Shown: positions 28,014 to 37,606, counted from the first letter of the stretch. The stretch: 64,000 nucleotides of DNA from Rivibacter subsaxonicus (GCF_004217215.1 NZ_SHKP01000004.1:1202678-1266677), one strand, 5' to 3'. The notes: generated by a model from the letters alone, not told the origin. Translations and numbers: made by a program.

Positions 28014-29141
28014 ATGAACCCCGGCGAGTCCGCTGCCGCGGGTCCGGGCGGCGAGCCGCTCTGGAACACGCGCTGGGCCGAGGCCTTCGACCTGCTGGCG
28101 ACGATGATCGCCGTGGTCCGGCCCGACGGCCACTGCCTGTACGCCAACACCGCCTTCGAGAACGTGCTCGGCCTGAGCCGGCGCAACGTGCTCAAGCGCG
28201 ACTGGTTCGAATGGTTCGTCGAGGCCGACCTGCTGCGCGACACCGTGGCCGCGATCGCGCGCAACGAGTTCGCCACCAGCCGCCTCGATGCGCAGTTGCG
28301 GCGCCCGCTCGGTGGCCATGCCGAGCCGCTGCTGGTGCACGTGATCGTCAACCAGGTCGAGGGGCCTCACGAGCCCGGCGCGGAGCCGGTGCTGGTGGAA
28401 CTGATCGAGATCGAGCAGCAGACCCGGCAGGACCGCGAGGAGCGTGCGCTCGACCAGGTGCAGGCCAACAAGGAGCTGATCCGCAACCTGGCGCACGAGA
28501 TCAAGAACCCGCTCGGCGGCATCCGCGGCGCCGCGCAATTGCTCGAGATGGAGATCGACTCGCGCGCGCTGACCGAGTACACCCAGGTCATCATCCACGA
28601 GGCCGACCGCCTGCAGGCGCTGGTCGACCGACTGCTGGCGCCGCACCGGCGCCCGCAGCAGGTGGCGGAGATGAACATCCACGAGGTCTGCGAGCGGGTC
28701 CGCTCGCTGGTGCTGGCCGAGTTCCCGAAGGGCCTGCGCATCGAGCGCGACTACGACACCTCGATCCCCGACTTCCTCGGCGACCGCGAGCAACTGATCC
28801 AGACCGTGCTCAACATCGTGCGCAACGCGGCGCAGTCCCTGGTCGAGCGCATCGCCGCCGGCGATGCGCGCATCACGCTGCGCACGCGAGTGGCACGCCA
28901 GGCGACGATCGGCAAGCATCGGCATCGACTGGCACTGGAATTGCATATCGAGGACAACGGCCCGGGCGTTCCGGAGTCGATTCGCGATCGCATCTTCTAC
29001 CCGCTGGTATCGGGGCGCGACGGCGGATCGGGATTGGGGCTGACGCTCGCGCAGACCTTCGTGACCCAGCATCAGGGCACGATCGACTGCGAAAGCGAAC
29101 CCGGGCGGACGTTGTTCTCCATCACGATCCCGCTGCCTTGA
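28014..29141 (+). CDS. glnL: Nitrogen regulation sensor kinase NtrB
   Basis: Cytoplasmic histidine kinase/phosphatase of 375 aa that phosphorylates NtrC when nitrogen is short. The N-terminal PAS domain (residues about 20-130) has no membrane segment. The H box is LAHEIKNPLGGIRGAAQLLE with His161; the ATP domain has NIVRNAAQSLV (N box), LHIEDNGPGVPE and GSGLGLTLAQ (G boxes). It follows the DUF4124 gene by seven bases and precedes ntrC in the same direction. PII control, as in E. coli, is expected from the family. Confidence 0.95.
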   Translation: MNPGESAAAGPGGEPLWNTRWAEAFDLLATMIAVVRPDGHCLYANTAFENVLGLSRRNVLKRDWFEWFVEADLLRDTVAAIARNEFATSRLDAQLRRPLGGHAEPLLVHVIVNQVEGPHEPGAEPVLVELIEIEQQTRQDREERALDQVQANKELIRNLAHEIKNPLGGIRGAAQLLEMEIDSRALTEYTQVIIHEADRLQALVDRLLAPHRRPQQVAEMNIHEVCERVRSLVLAEFPKGLRIERDYDTSIPDFLGDREQLIQTVLNIVRNAAQSLVERIAAGDARITLRTRVARQATIGKHRHRLALELHIEDNGPGVPESIRDRIFYPLVSGRDGGSGLGLTLAQTFVTQHQGTIDCESEPGRTLFSITIPLP

Positions 29142-29205
29142 AACGAGTGTCTATCGCGACGACGCTTGCCGATCGAGGCAGCCCCAATCCGAGCCACCCG
29201 CGCGC

Positions 29206-30705
<1,500 letters not shown>

Positions 30706-30744
30706 AGGTCGCTGCCCGGTCTGCGGCGCGCGGCCGGGCGGGGC

Positions 30745-31509
30745 TCAGTCGAGCGTGACCATCACCGGCGCGTGGTCGCTCGGACGCTCGTTCTTGCGCG
30801 GTGCCTTGTCGATGACGCAGGCGCTGACCCGGCTGCGCAGCGCCTCGCTGACCAGGATGTGGTCGATGCGCAGGCCCTGGTTCTTGCGGAACGCGAGGTT
30901 GCGGTAGTCCCACCAGCTCCAGCTCTTGGGCGGCTGCTCGAACAGGCGGAAGGCGTCGACCAGACCGAGCCCGCACAGGCCCTGAAAATGGGCGCGCTCC
31001 TCGGGCGTGCAGTGGATCTGGCCGGCCCAGGCGACCGGGTCGTAGACGTCGCGGTCCTCCGGGGCGATGTTGTAGTCGCCCATCAGCACCAGCTTCGGAT
31101 GGCGCGCCAGCTCGCCGCGCACCCACTCGCGCAGTGCGGCTAGCCACTGCATCTTGTACTGGAACTTGTCGCTGTCGGGCGCCTGGCCGTTGGGGAAGTA
31201 GGCGCCGATGACGCGCACGCCTTCGACGGTGCCGGCGATCACGCGGGCCTGCTCGTCGGCCAGGCCCGGGATGTTGCGCACCACGTCCTGCGCGCTGGCC
31301 TTGGACAGCAGCGCCACGCCGTTGTAGGTGCGCTGCCCGTACCACTGGGCCAGGTAGCCGGCGGCCGCGAGTGCCTCGGCCGGGAACTTGTCGTCGGTGA
31401 GCTTGGTTTCCTGCAGCACCACGATGTCGGGCCGGTTGACGGCCAGCCAGTCGGTGAGCTGCGCCAGGCGCACGGTGAGCGAGTTGACGTTCCAGGTGGC
31501 AAGGCGCAT
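30745..31509 (-). CDS. xth: Exodeoxyribonuclease III
   Basis: Base-excision repair enzyme of 254 aa with AP-endonuclease and 3'-phosphatase activity. The exonuclease-endonuclease-phosphatase signatures are present: MRLATWNVNSLTVRL, VVLQETKL (metal-binding Glu), VIGAYFPNG, LVLMGDYNIAPEDRDVY (catalytic Asp-Asn pair), WWDYRNLAFRKNQGLRIDHIL and ERPSDHAPVMV (catalytic Asp-His). The ATG at 31509 gives the conserved MRLATWN start; the frame stays open upstream but is not conserved. It stands between convergent ntrC and the stress island. Confidence 0.95.
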   Translation of the reverse strand: MRLATWNVNSLTVRLAQLTDWLAVNRPDIVVLQETKLTDDKFPAEALAAAGYLAQWYGQRTYNGVALLSKASAQDVVRNIPGLADEQARVIAGTVEGVRVIGAYFPNGQAPDSDKFQYKMQWLAALREWVRGELARHPKLVLMGDYNIAPEDRDVYDPVAWAGQIHCTPEERAHFQGLCGLGLVDAFRLFEQPPKSWSWWDYRNLAFRKNQGLRIDHILVSEALRSRVSACVIDKAPRKNERPSDHAPVMVTLD

Positions 31510-31620
31510 GGAGATTCCGGGTCGTTTTCGGATGCGGAGCACAGCCTGCTGGCGCTGGAATGCCGTTCCCGCGTTGCCTGCTACCCGCGGCTGAATCATC
31601 GCCGATGCCGGGCCCGAACC

Positions 31621-31670
31621 GGAAGCAAAGCGCCGGTCGGCACCCGCGTGAAGCGGCAGCCGACCGGCGC
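31621..31670 (-). terminator. Terminator of the BON-csbD transcript
   Basis: On the minus strand, 20 bases after the csbD stop, GCGCCGGTCGGC (arm at 31630-31641) and GCCGACCGGCGC (31659-31670) form a perfect 12-bp stem with a 17-base loop, followed on that strand by TTTGCTT. The loop is long but the stem is strong. Confidence 0.68.
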
Positions 31671-31689
31671 AGAGGGAATGGGCCTGGAA

Positions 31690-31923
31690 TCAAGCCTTCT
31701 TCTGGTCCTTGACGAACCACGAGTCGGTTGCCTTGCGCTCCCACTCGGCGACTTGCTTCTCGGCCTCGTCCTTGGCAATGCCATAGCGTTCCTGGATCTT
31801 GCCGGCGAGTTGGTCGCGGCGGCCGGCGACGACGTCGAAGTCGTCATCGGTCAGCTTGCCCCATTGCTCCTTGGCCTTGCCGGTGACTTGCTTCCAGTTG
31901 CCTTCGATGCGGTCCCAGTTCAT
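31690..31923 (-). CDS. CsbD family stress protein
   Basis: Small, highly charged, soluble protein of 77 aa. The start MNWDRIEGNWKQVTGKAKEQ and the following WGKLTDDDFDVVAGRRDQLAG are textbook CsbD-like, as in E. coli YjbJ. Members are abundant in stationary phase and general stress; their action is unknown. AAGGA nine bases before the ATG is a good ribosome site. It lies 47 bases downstream of the BON-domain gene on the same strand and is closed by a strong hairpin. Confidence 0.93.
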   Translation of the reverse strand: MNWDRIEGNWKQVTGKAKEQWGKLTDDDFDVVAGRRDQLAGKIQERYGIAKDEAEKQVAEWERKATDSWFVKDQKKA

Positions 31924-31970
31924 GTCGGTGTCCTTCAGTGGTGGTTGAAACAGTCGCGCGAGCTACTCGC

Positions 31971-32291
31971 TCAAGCGGCGGGCCGGACGGCGATCTCGTT
32001 CTTGACGGCCTTCACGCCCTTGACCTTCGTGGCGATGCTCTCGGCCATGGCCCTCTCGTTCGCGTTCTTGGCGAAGCCGGACAGCATCACGGTGCCGTTG
32101 AGCGTTTCCACGCTGATCGCCGAGGCGTCGACCGACTTGTCATCGACGAAGCGGGCCTTGACCGAGCTGGTGATCGCCGTGTCGTCGACATAGGCGCCGA
32201 CGGATTCCTGGCCGCGCGTGACGGCGCAGCCCGACATGGTGATCAGTGCTACGGCGGTCATGCTGGCGGCAAGCAGGGTCTTGATGTTCAT
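31971..32291 (-). CDS. BON-domain lipoprotein
   Basis: Exported protein of 106 aa. The signal peptide ends in a lipobox (ITMSGCAVT, Cys about residue 22). One BON domain follows: DDTAITSSVKARFVDD, VETLNGTVMLSGFA and GVKAVKNEIAV. BON domains bind phospholipid and guard the envelope under osmotic or other stress, as in OsmY and DolP. The ATG at 32291 is preceded by AAGGAG on the minus strand. It is divergent from the DUF4398 gene, and the shared gap contains the first copy of the 20-bp dyad. Confidence 0.9.
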   Translation of the reverse strand: MNIKTLLAASMTAVALITMSGCAVTRGQESVGAYVDDTAITSSVKARFVDDKSVDASAISVETLNGTVMLSGFAKNANERAMAESIATKVKGVKAVKNEIAVRPAA

Positions 32292-32443
32292 GCTGAGTCT
32301 CCTTGAGAGAGGGTAGAGAAGGCTCGCTGCAGCGAAGTGGCGGGCCCGTACAACCAATGTAGAAGCGGCACCCCGCCGCGCCCGTCGGCGCGTGGCGCGT
32401 GCGCATGTAGGACAGCGCCGCGAGTGCTCGTCAAGGCCGTCTA

Positions 32444-32463
32444 TCCGTACGTCAGCGCACGGA
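32444..32463. promoter_or_regulatory. Operator-like dyad, copy 1
   Basis: TCCGTACGTCAGCGCACGGA is a 20-bp inverted repeat (TCCGT-N10-ACGGA) in the 275-bp gap between the divergent BON and DUF4398 genes. The same arrangement occurs at 35202-35221 and 40414-40433. The spacing suits a dimeric regulator of the Crp/Fnr type, of which two are encoded nearby. No function is shown. Confidence 0.5.
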
Positions 32464-32566
32464 CCACGTCGGTGTGCAGGCCCAGTCTTGATCACCGAGC
32501 AGCGACGCGGCGCGAGAACTTCATTCGACGATCCCGTGCGCTCTCCCATCAGAAATGGAACCTACG

Positions 32567-32965
32567 ATGAACACTGCCCATCACGGCTCGTATCGAGGCT
32601 TGCGCAGGATTGGCATGCCCGTCCTCGTCTCCGGCGTTTCGATCCTTGCAATCGCTTGTGCCAGCACGCCGGCCCCCACCGAGCACGTCGCTGTAGCCAG
32701 CTCAGCCGTCTCACGCGCGGTCAGCGCCGGCGGCAACGAGGCGGCACCGGCCGAGATGCGCACGGCGCGCGACAAGCTTGACCGCGCCAAGCTCGCGATG
32801 GCCGCCAAGGAATACGACCAGGCGCGTGTGCTGGCACAAGAGGCTCAGGTCGATGCCCGGCTGGCCGAGGCCAAGGCCACGTCGAGCAAGGCGAGCAAGG
32901 CGGCCGACGAGGTGCGGCAGGCGAGTCGGGCCTTGAGCGAAGAGATCGACCGCAAGAAGCAGTGA
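32567..32965 (+). CDS. DUF4398 lipoprotein
   Basis: Exported protein of 132 aa. The N-terminus is basic, then hydrophobic, with a lipobox (SILAIACAST), followed by the DUF4398 helical domain: EMRTARDKLDRAKLAMAAKE, YDQARVLAQEAQVDARLAEAKA, a helical hairpin seen in outer-membrane accessory lipoproteins. GGAA eight bases before the ATG at 32567 favours it over the ATG at 32555. A perfect hairpin begins at the stop codon and the OmpA lipoprotein follows 43 bases later; its N-terminal half is of the same helical type. Confidence 0.85.
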   Translation: MNTAHHGSYRGLRRIGMPVLVSGVSILAIACASTPAPTEHVAVASSAVSRAVSAGGNEAAPAEMRTARDKLDRAKLAMAAKEYDQARVLAQEAQVDARLAEAKATSSKASKAADEVRQASRALSEEIDRKKQ

Positions 32966-32982
32966 TCGGCCGAACCGATCAC
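32962..32982 (+). repeat. Hairpin overlapping the DUF4398 stop codon
   Basis: GTGATCGG (32962-32969) and CCGATCAC (32975-32982) are perfect 8-bp arms around CCGAA, the first arm containing the TGA stop. There is no T-run, so it is more likely an mRNA-processing or stability element, or a partial terminator, between two co-directional genes. Confidence 0.55.
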
Positions 32983-33008
32983 CCAGTCATCCGAGACAAG
33001 GAACACAC

Positions 33009-33878
33009 ATGAACATGCATCGAATCTTCGCGCTGACGCTCGTCGCAGCGGCGGTTCTCGCCGGTTGCAACACTGCGCCCGTCAACCAGGCGTTGCTGGA
33101 CGAGGCGCGCAATGACTACGGCGTTGCCCAGGCCAACCCGCAGACGCGCGAGCTTGCCGGCGGCGAGTTGAAGCAGGCCGGCGATGCGCTGGCCAAGGCC
33201 GACCAGGCCGCGGCACGCGGCGACAAGGCGGCCGAAGTCAACAGCCTGGCCTACATGGCCAAGCAACGGGTGGCGATCGCGCATGAAACCGCCAAGCAGA
33301 AGTCGTCCGAGCAGGCGATCTCCGAAGCCAACGCCAGCCGCGACAAGCTCCGTCTCGCCGCCCGCACGATCGAGGTCGACAGCGCACAGCGCAGCGCCGA
33401 GTTGGCGCAACGCCAGGCCGCAACCTCACAGCAACAGGCCAGTGAATCGCAAACGCGCAATGCGGTACTCGAAGCCCAGCTCAAGGAACTGGACGCCAGG
33501 AAAACCGAACGCGGCATGGTGATCACGATCGGCGACGTGCTGTTCGACACCGACCAGGCGCAGCTCAAGGCAGGAGGCATGCGCAGCATGCAGAAGCTGG
33601 TGGTGTTCTTCAAGAACAACCCGCAGCGCAGGGCCATGGTCGAGGGCTTCACCGACAGTACCGGCAGCGACAGCCACAACCAGGAGCTCTCTGGGCGTCG
33701 TGCCAACGCGGTGCGCACGGCGCTGCTCGATCTGGGCGTCGGCGGCGACCGCGTGACCTCCCATGGCTACGGCGAGTCCCATCCGGTGGCGAGCAACGAC
33801 AGCGCCGGCGGCCGCCAGTTGAACCGCCGGGTCGAGATCGTCCTCTCCGACGACAGCGGCACGATCGCACCGCGCTGA
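33009..33878 (+). CDS. OmpA family lipoprotein with DUF4398-like N-terminal half
   Basis: Lipoprotein of 289 aa with a lipobox VLAGCNT (Cys near residue 21). Residues about 25-165 are helical and similar in type to the preceding DUF4398 protein (GELKQAGDALAKADQAAARG). The C-terminal OmpA domain (about 175-285) binds peptidoglycan: DVLFDTDQAQLKAGGM, VEGFTDSTGSDSHNQELSGRRA and GYGESHPVASNDSAGGRQLN (GESHPVASNDSAGGRQLN), then RRVEIVL with the key Asp and Arg. It probably ties the outer membrane to the wall. AAGGAA precedes the ATG. A GC-rich hairpin follows the stop. Confidence 0.92.
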   Translation: MNMHRIFALTLVAAAVLAGCNTAPVNQALLDEARNDYGVAQANPQTRELAGGELKQAGDALAKADQAAARGDKAAEVNSLAYMAKQRVAIAHETAKQKSSEQAISEANASRDKLRLAARTIEVDSAQRSAELAQRQAATSQQQASESQTRNAVLEAQLKELDARKTERGMVITIGDVLFDTDQAQLKAGGMRSMQKLVVFFKNNPQRRAMVEGFTDSTGSDSHNQELSGRRANAVRTALLDLGVGGDRVTSHGYGESHPVASNDSAGGRQLNRRVEIVLSDDSGTIAPR

Positions 33879-33891
33879 AGGTCACGCAAGC

Positions 33892-33922
33892 AGCCCCTCG
33901 CCGCGTGATGCGGCGCGGGGCT
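33892..33922 (+). terminator. Hairpin after the OmpA lipoprotein gene
   Basis: AGCCCCTCGCCGC (33892-33904) pairs with GCGGCGCGGGGCT (33910-33922) with one mismatch around GTGAT. CTCTCTT rather than a clean T-run follows, so termination may be partial. Confidence 0.6.
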
Positions 33923-34121
33923 CTCTCTTGCCGCGCCGCCGGGAAGCGGTGCCTTGAGCCGATTGCCGCCCGCTGCATCGGGCGCACCGCGATTTGCCTG
34001 TGTTCGCTTGAGAACAGTTGGAGTAGTCTTGAGCAATCTGATCGCGATCGCTGGCGGTGGCGATGCGACTTCGGTCGCGCGCCGTTCCGGAAACCGCTGC
34101 CTCCGCACAGAGAGATCCTCG

Positions 34122-34841
34122 ATGGGTGTTGCTCCCGATACACGCCAGAACCAGCTGCTGGCCGCGCTGCCGGCCGCCGAATGGCAGCGCTGGCTGCCGC
34201 AACTCGAGGTCGTCGAGATGCCGCTCGGCACGGTGCTGTACGAGTCGGGAGTGACCCTGAAGCATGTGTACTTTCCGACCACGGCGATCGTGTCCTTGCT
34301 GTACGTCATGGAGAACGGTGCCTCGGCCGAGATCGCGGTCGTGGGCAACGAGGGCGTCGTCGGCGTCTCGCTGTTCATGGGTGGCGGGTCCACGCCGAGC
34401 CGGGCGGTGGTGCAAAGCGCCGGCCATGGCTTCCGCTTGAACGCACTGGCGATGAAGGAAGAGTTCGACCGCGCCGGCCCGGTGCTGCATCTGCTGTTGC
34501 GCTACACCCAGGCGCTGATCACCCAGATGGCGCAAACCGCCGTCTGCAACCGCCACCATTCACTCGACCAGCAACTCTGCCGCTGGCTGCTGCTGAGCCT
34601 CGACCGGCTGCAGGGCCTGGAACTCCTGATGACCCAGGAACTGATCGCCAACATGCTCGGCGTGCGCCGCGAAGGCGTGACCGAGAGCGCCCTCAAATTG
34701 CAGAAGGCCGGGCTCATCCGCTACGCCCGCGGCCACATCTCGGTGCTCGACCGCCAAGGCCTCGAGGCCCGCAGCTGCGAGTGTTATGGCGTGGTGAAGA
34801 AGGAGTACGACCGGCTGCTACCGGCCAGGCTCGCGACCTGA
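34122..34841 (+). CDS. Crp/Fnr family regulator 1
   Basis: DNA-binding regulator of 239 aa. The N-terminal cNMP-type beta-barrel domain has VEMPLGTVLYESGVTLKHVY and YFPTTAIVSLLYVMENG, then EIAVVGNEGVVGVSLFMGG. The C-terminal winged helix is MTQELIANMLGVRREGVTES followed by ALKLQKAGLIRYARGHI. There is no Fnr-type N-terminal cysteine set, but the C-terminus holds CECYGVVKKEYDRLL. The ATG at 34122 suits the family; the frame stays open upstream. It is related to the second regulator at 35361 and may act on the dyads in this island. Confidence 0.87.
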   Translation: MGVAPDTRQNQLLAALPAAEWQRWLPQLEVVEMPLGTVLYESGVTLKHVYFPTTAIVSLLYVMENGASAEIAVVGNEGVVGVSLFMGGGSTPSRAVVQSAGHGFRLNALAMKEEFDRAGPVLHLLLRYTQALITQMAQTAVCNRHHSLDQQLCRWLLLSLDRLQGLELLMTQELIANMLGVRREGVTESALKLQKAGLIRYARGHISVLDRQGLEARSCECYGVVKKEYDRLLPARLAT

Positions 34842-34866
34842 AGCAAGGCCCGGCGCTGAGGTTCGA

Positions 34867-35094
34867 CTAGTTCTTCTTCGGGTCGACCTGGTTGCCGATC
34901 ACGCCGCCGACCACCGCGCCGCCCACGGTGCCAGCGGTGCTGCCGCCGGTCAGCACCGCACCCGCCACGCCGCCGATGGCGGCACCACCCGCGGTGTTCT
35001 TGTCGCGCGTTGACATGCCGCTGCAGGCCGTCGTTGCGGACATCAACAGGGCCAACGTGGCCGTTCCGAGCGAGACCAACAGACGTGTATTCAT
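34867..35094 (-). CDS. Glycine-zipper lipoprotein, 75 aa
   Basis: Small exported protein: signal peptide with a lipobox-like TTACSGM (Cys near residue 24), then a glycine-zipper segment (GGAAIGGVAGAVLTGG, GTVGGAVVGGVIGNQ), the 2TM-type seen in SlyB/OsmB-like outer-membrane lipoproteins. AAGGAG stands just before the ATG. It converges with Crp/Fnr gene 1 and is divergent from Crp/Fnr gene 2; the latter gap holds the second and most perfect dyad, 108 bases before its start. Probably an envelope stress lipoprotein. Confidence 0.85.
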   Translation of the reverse strand: MNTRLLVSLGTATLALLMSATTACSGMSTRDKNTAGGAAIGGVAGAVLTGGSTAGTVGGAVVGGVIGNQVDPKKN

Positions 35095-35201
35095 GGAGTG
35101 CTCCTTAGCGTGAAACCGCTTGTGTCGATACCGGCGCCTCGCAAGGTCGTGCGCTTGTGCTCTCGATCTGCGGCGAGTTGACGCCGGGTCGACCGGGTCT
35201 G

Positions 35202-35221
35202 TCTGTACGTCGTCGTACAGA
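35202..35221. promoter_or_regulatory. Operator-like dyad, copy 2 (most perfect)
   Basis: TCTGTACGTCGTCGTACAGA reads as two 8-bp arms (TCTGTACG / CGTACAGA) around TCGT, extended by G and C to 9 bp (35201-35222). It lies between the glycine-zipper gene (minus) and Crp/Fnr gene 2 (plus). It matches copies 1 and 3 in arm sequence and spacing and would suit autoregulation of the adjacent regulator. Confidence 0.55.
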
Positions 35222-35360
35222 CCGCCCTGTCATCGGTCCGAGGTCGCGGCCGGCTTGGCGGATTGCTCGCGGCCCTGTGTGCGCTGGCAGACAGTCGCGC
35301 CGCGCGGCAGGGAGCAGAGTCCTTGGCCGGGCCGCGGCCGCCGCCCGCCGGAGCCATCCA

Positions 35361-36101
35361 TTGCCCGATGTCGAGAACAAGCTGATCGAGTTGCTGCCGC
35401 GAAAGGATCGCCTGCAACTGCTGGCCATCTGCGAGCCGGTGCAACTCGCGCTGTCCGAAGTGCTTTGCGAGCCCGACCGGCCGACCCGCCATGTCTACTT
35501 CCCCACCTCCGGCTTCATCTCGCTGCTGAGCCTGATGAACGGTCAGCCGGCGCTGGAAGTCGGCATGGTCGGGCGCGAGGGCATGCTCGGCGTGCAACTG
35601 GTGCTGGGCGTGGCCAGCGCGCCCCTGCACGCGGTGGTACAAGGCCCGGGCGCGGCGTGGCGCATCGCCAGCAGTGCCTTCCGCACCGAACTGGCGCGCA
35701 GCGCGGCGCTGCAGCGCGGCCTCGATCGCTACCTGTACGTGCTGATGCGGCAACTCGCGACTTCCGCCGCCTGCCTGCGCTTTCACCTGACCGGCCCGCG
35801 GCTGGCGCGCTGGCTGCTGATGAGCCAGGACCGCGCCGGCGCCGACAGCTTTCATGTCACCCACGAGTTCCTCGCCTACATGCTCGGCGTGCGCCGCGTC
35901 GGCATCACCACGGCCGCCGTTGCCTTGCAGCGCGCCGGGCTGATCGAGTACCGGCGCGGCTGGCTCACGGTGCGCGACCGCAGCGGGCTTGAAGCCGCCG
36001 CCTGCAGTTGCTACGGCGTCGACCGGCAGGCCTACGCCGAACTGCTTGGCCGCCCGCCGGCGAGGCGTCGTCTTACAGCGGCTCGGGCCGATGGCCGGTA
36101 G
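35361..36101 (+). CDS. Crp/Fnr family regulator 2
   Basis: Paralogue of the regulator at 34122, 246 aa from a TTG at 35361 with GGAG seven bases before it; no in-frame ATG is suitably placed. The sensory barrel has VLCEPDRPTRHVYFPTSGFI and ALEVGMVGREGMLGVQLVLG; the winged helix is VTHEFLAYMLGVRRVGITTA and AVALQRAGLIEYRRGWLTV. The C-terminus has CSCYGVDRQAYAELLG, aligned with CECYG of its paralogue. The dyad of copy 2 lies in its 266-bp upstream region. The last 12 residues are basic and low in complexity. Confidence 0.83.
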   Translation: MPDVENKLIELLPRKDRLQLLAICEPVQLALSEVLCEPDRPTRHVYFPTSGFISLLSLMNGQPALEVGMVGREGMLGVQLVLGVASAPLHAVVQGPGAAWRIASSAFRTELARSAALQRGLDRYLYVLMRQLATSAACLRFHLTGPRLARWLLMSQDRAGADSFHVTHEFLAYMLGVRRVGITTAAVALQRAGLIEYRRGWLTVRDRSGLEAAACSCYGVDRQAYAELLGRPPARRRLTAARADGR

Positions 36102-36180
36102 CCGGCGACCGGAGGGCTCCCTAGAGTCAATTGCACAAGGACATCGCTACCTCCCGCGGGTCCGACCGAAAGGATTGACC

Positions 36181-36627
36181 ATGAATCACCCGACCCACCA
36201 CAGATCGACGCTGGCGCAACTCGTTCGCCTCGGCTTTGCCGCGGCCCTGATGTCGGGCGCCGGTGTCGCGGCACTGGCCCAGGCCGTGCCGTCGGCGCCG
36301 ATGCCGGCCACGCCCACGACGCAGCCGGCGACGGACGCGAACGCCACCGCGGTTGCGCCGGCCAAGTCCACCAAGCACGGCCAGTCTGCGATGCAGAAGC
36401 AGCCGCACCCGGCGGTCGCCGGTGACAAGGGCGCCGCCATGAAGAGCGCCACGCCGGCCAGCGCGCCGAGCCACCCGGCCGTTGGTGCGAAGCGAGGCGA
36501 CCAGCCGCACGCCGCTCAGCGCGGCTCGATGGCAGGTCCGATGGCGGCGCGTGCATCGGCCCAGTGCGAGACCCTCGTGGCAGAGGCACGCGAGGTCTGC
36601 ATCGAGCGGACGACCAAGACCAACTGA
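36181..36627 (+). CDS. Exported Ala/Pro-rich protein with a C-terminal C-x10-C unit
   Basis: Not a family I recognise. The 148-residue protein has a signal peptide (residues about 1-34, ending AALAQA), then about 90 residues of low-complexity Ala/Pro/Thr/Lys sequence that contains HPAV twice and QPHAAQ, and finally CETLVAEAREVCIERTTK with Cys129 and Cys140. This last unit has the same C-x10-C spacing and DVC(I/V)-like ending as the three repeats of the exported protein at 42066. AAAGGA before the ATG is a fair ribosome site. It is probably periplasmic, with a flexible stalk. Confidence 0.68.
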   Translation: MNHPTHHRSTLAQLVRLGFAAALMSGAGVAALAQAVPSAPMPATPTTQPATDANATAVAPAKSTKHGQSAMQKQPHPAVAGDKGAAMKSATPASAPSHPAVGAKRGDQPHAAQRGSMAGPMAARASAQCETLVAEAREVCIERTTKTN

Positions 36628-36640
36628 ATCGCCGCAGTGG

Positions 36641-36671
36641 CGCCGCGCTGGCCACAACGATCAGCGCGGCG
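36641..36671 (+). terminator. Hairpin after the Ala/Pro-rich protein gene
   Basis: CGCCGCGCTG (36641-36650) and CAGCGCGGCG (36662-36671) form a perfect 10-bp stem with an 11-base loop, 13 bases after the stop. No T-run follows, so its strength as a terminator is uncertain. Confidence 0.45.
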
Positions 36672-36707
36672 TCCGTCGACGTCATCTGCACACAAGGAGT
36701 CCGCGAC

Positions 36708-37232
36708 ATGAAGACAGAAGCCCAACGCAGCCCGGAACTGGACCAACTCCGGGCTCTGATCGAGCCGATCGCCGTGGCGATGCTGACCCATCTCGACGCC
36801 GATGGCGCGCTGGTCAGCCGACCGGTTGCGCCACTGGAGATGGACGCCAGCGGCGCCCTGTGGTTCTTCGCCGACCGCCGCTCGGCCGATGTCGAACTGC
36901 TGCGCGTCGTGAACCTCAACTTCAGTGATTCGGCGCGCTCGACCTACGTGTCGCTGTCCGGCAGCGGCGAGATGTACTGTGACCGCGCCCGTATCGAACG
37001 CCTGTGGACATCCTTTGCCCGGCCGTGGTTTCCAGAGGGGCCGGAATCCGCCGACCTGGTGCTGCTGAAGGTCGTGCCCGACACGGCCGAGTACTGGGAC
37101 GCACCCGACAGCAAGATGGTGCGCTTGTTCGTGATGGCCTCGTCGATGCTGGCGGGCAAGCCGATCGGGCTGGTCGAACGCGATAGCCTGACCCGGCGCT
37201 CGGGACTGTCGCCGGCCTCGACCGCGGGCTGA
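36708..37232 (+). CDS. Pyridoxamine 5'-phosphate oxidase-like general stress protein
   Basis: Split-barrel flavin-type protein of 174 aa, in the 'general stress protein 26' branch. The N-terminal barrel has AMLTHLDADGALVSRPVAPL, ALWFFADRRSADVELL, then YVSLSGSGEMYCDRARIERL and ADLVLLKVVPDTAEYWDAPD (LLKVVPDTAEYWDAP), all typical. It probably binds FMN or F420-like cofactors; its substrate is unknown. AAGGAG nine bases before the ATG at 36708. A weak CCGGCC/GGCCGG hairpin (37240-37257) follows. Its place fits the stress island. Confidence 0.85.
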   Translation: MKTEAQRSPELDQLRALIEPIAVAMLTHLDADGALVSRPVAPLEMDASGALWFFADRRSADVELLRVVNLNFSDSARSTYVSLSGSGEMYCDRARIERLWTSFARPWFPEGPESADLVLLKVVPDTAEYWDAPDSKMVRLFVMASSMLAGKPIGLVERDSLTRRSGLSPASTAG

Positions 37233-37391
37233 GCGAGTACCGGCCTGCGGCGGCCGGGATCTGCTTGCTGTAGGCGTTGTCCGACACCTTCTCGCTGCCG
37301 TCGCCGATAGACGGCCGCATGCGCGCGACCTACCGTTCAACCGGGGCGCGGATATCGGCGCGTCCGATTGCTTCTCGAAGGAGTCCTCATC

Positions 37392-37574
37392 ATGAATCGT
37401 CAATTGATGCTGCTGCCGGCGCTGCTAGCCGTGCTGTGCCTGGCTGCCTGTGGCAAGCCGAAAGAGGCTGACGTGCCGGGCGCGCCGATGAACGTTCCCG
37501 GCGCCTCGAGCCCGCAGGTCGAGGCCGCACCGCCCGCGGTGACGCCGCCGCCCGCGTCGGCGCCGAAGTACTGA
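37392..37574 (+). CDS. Small lipoprotein, 60 aa
   Basis: Very short exported protein: a signal peptide with a clear lipobox (LCLAACGKPKEA, Cys near residue 20) and a 40-residue tail rich in Pro, Ala and Val (PGAPMNVPGASSPQVEAAPP). It is similar in type to entericidin-like or other tiny envelope lipoproteins but is not one I can name. GAAGGAG eight bases before the ATG supports translation. A DUF3309 gene follows 32 bases later. Confidence 0.7.
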   Translation: MNRQLMLLPALLAVLCLAACGKPKEADVPGAPMNVPGASSPQVEAAPPAVTPPPASAPKY

Positions 37575-37606
37575 GGCGGACGGCTACCCGAGCGCAGGGA
37601 AACACC

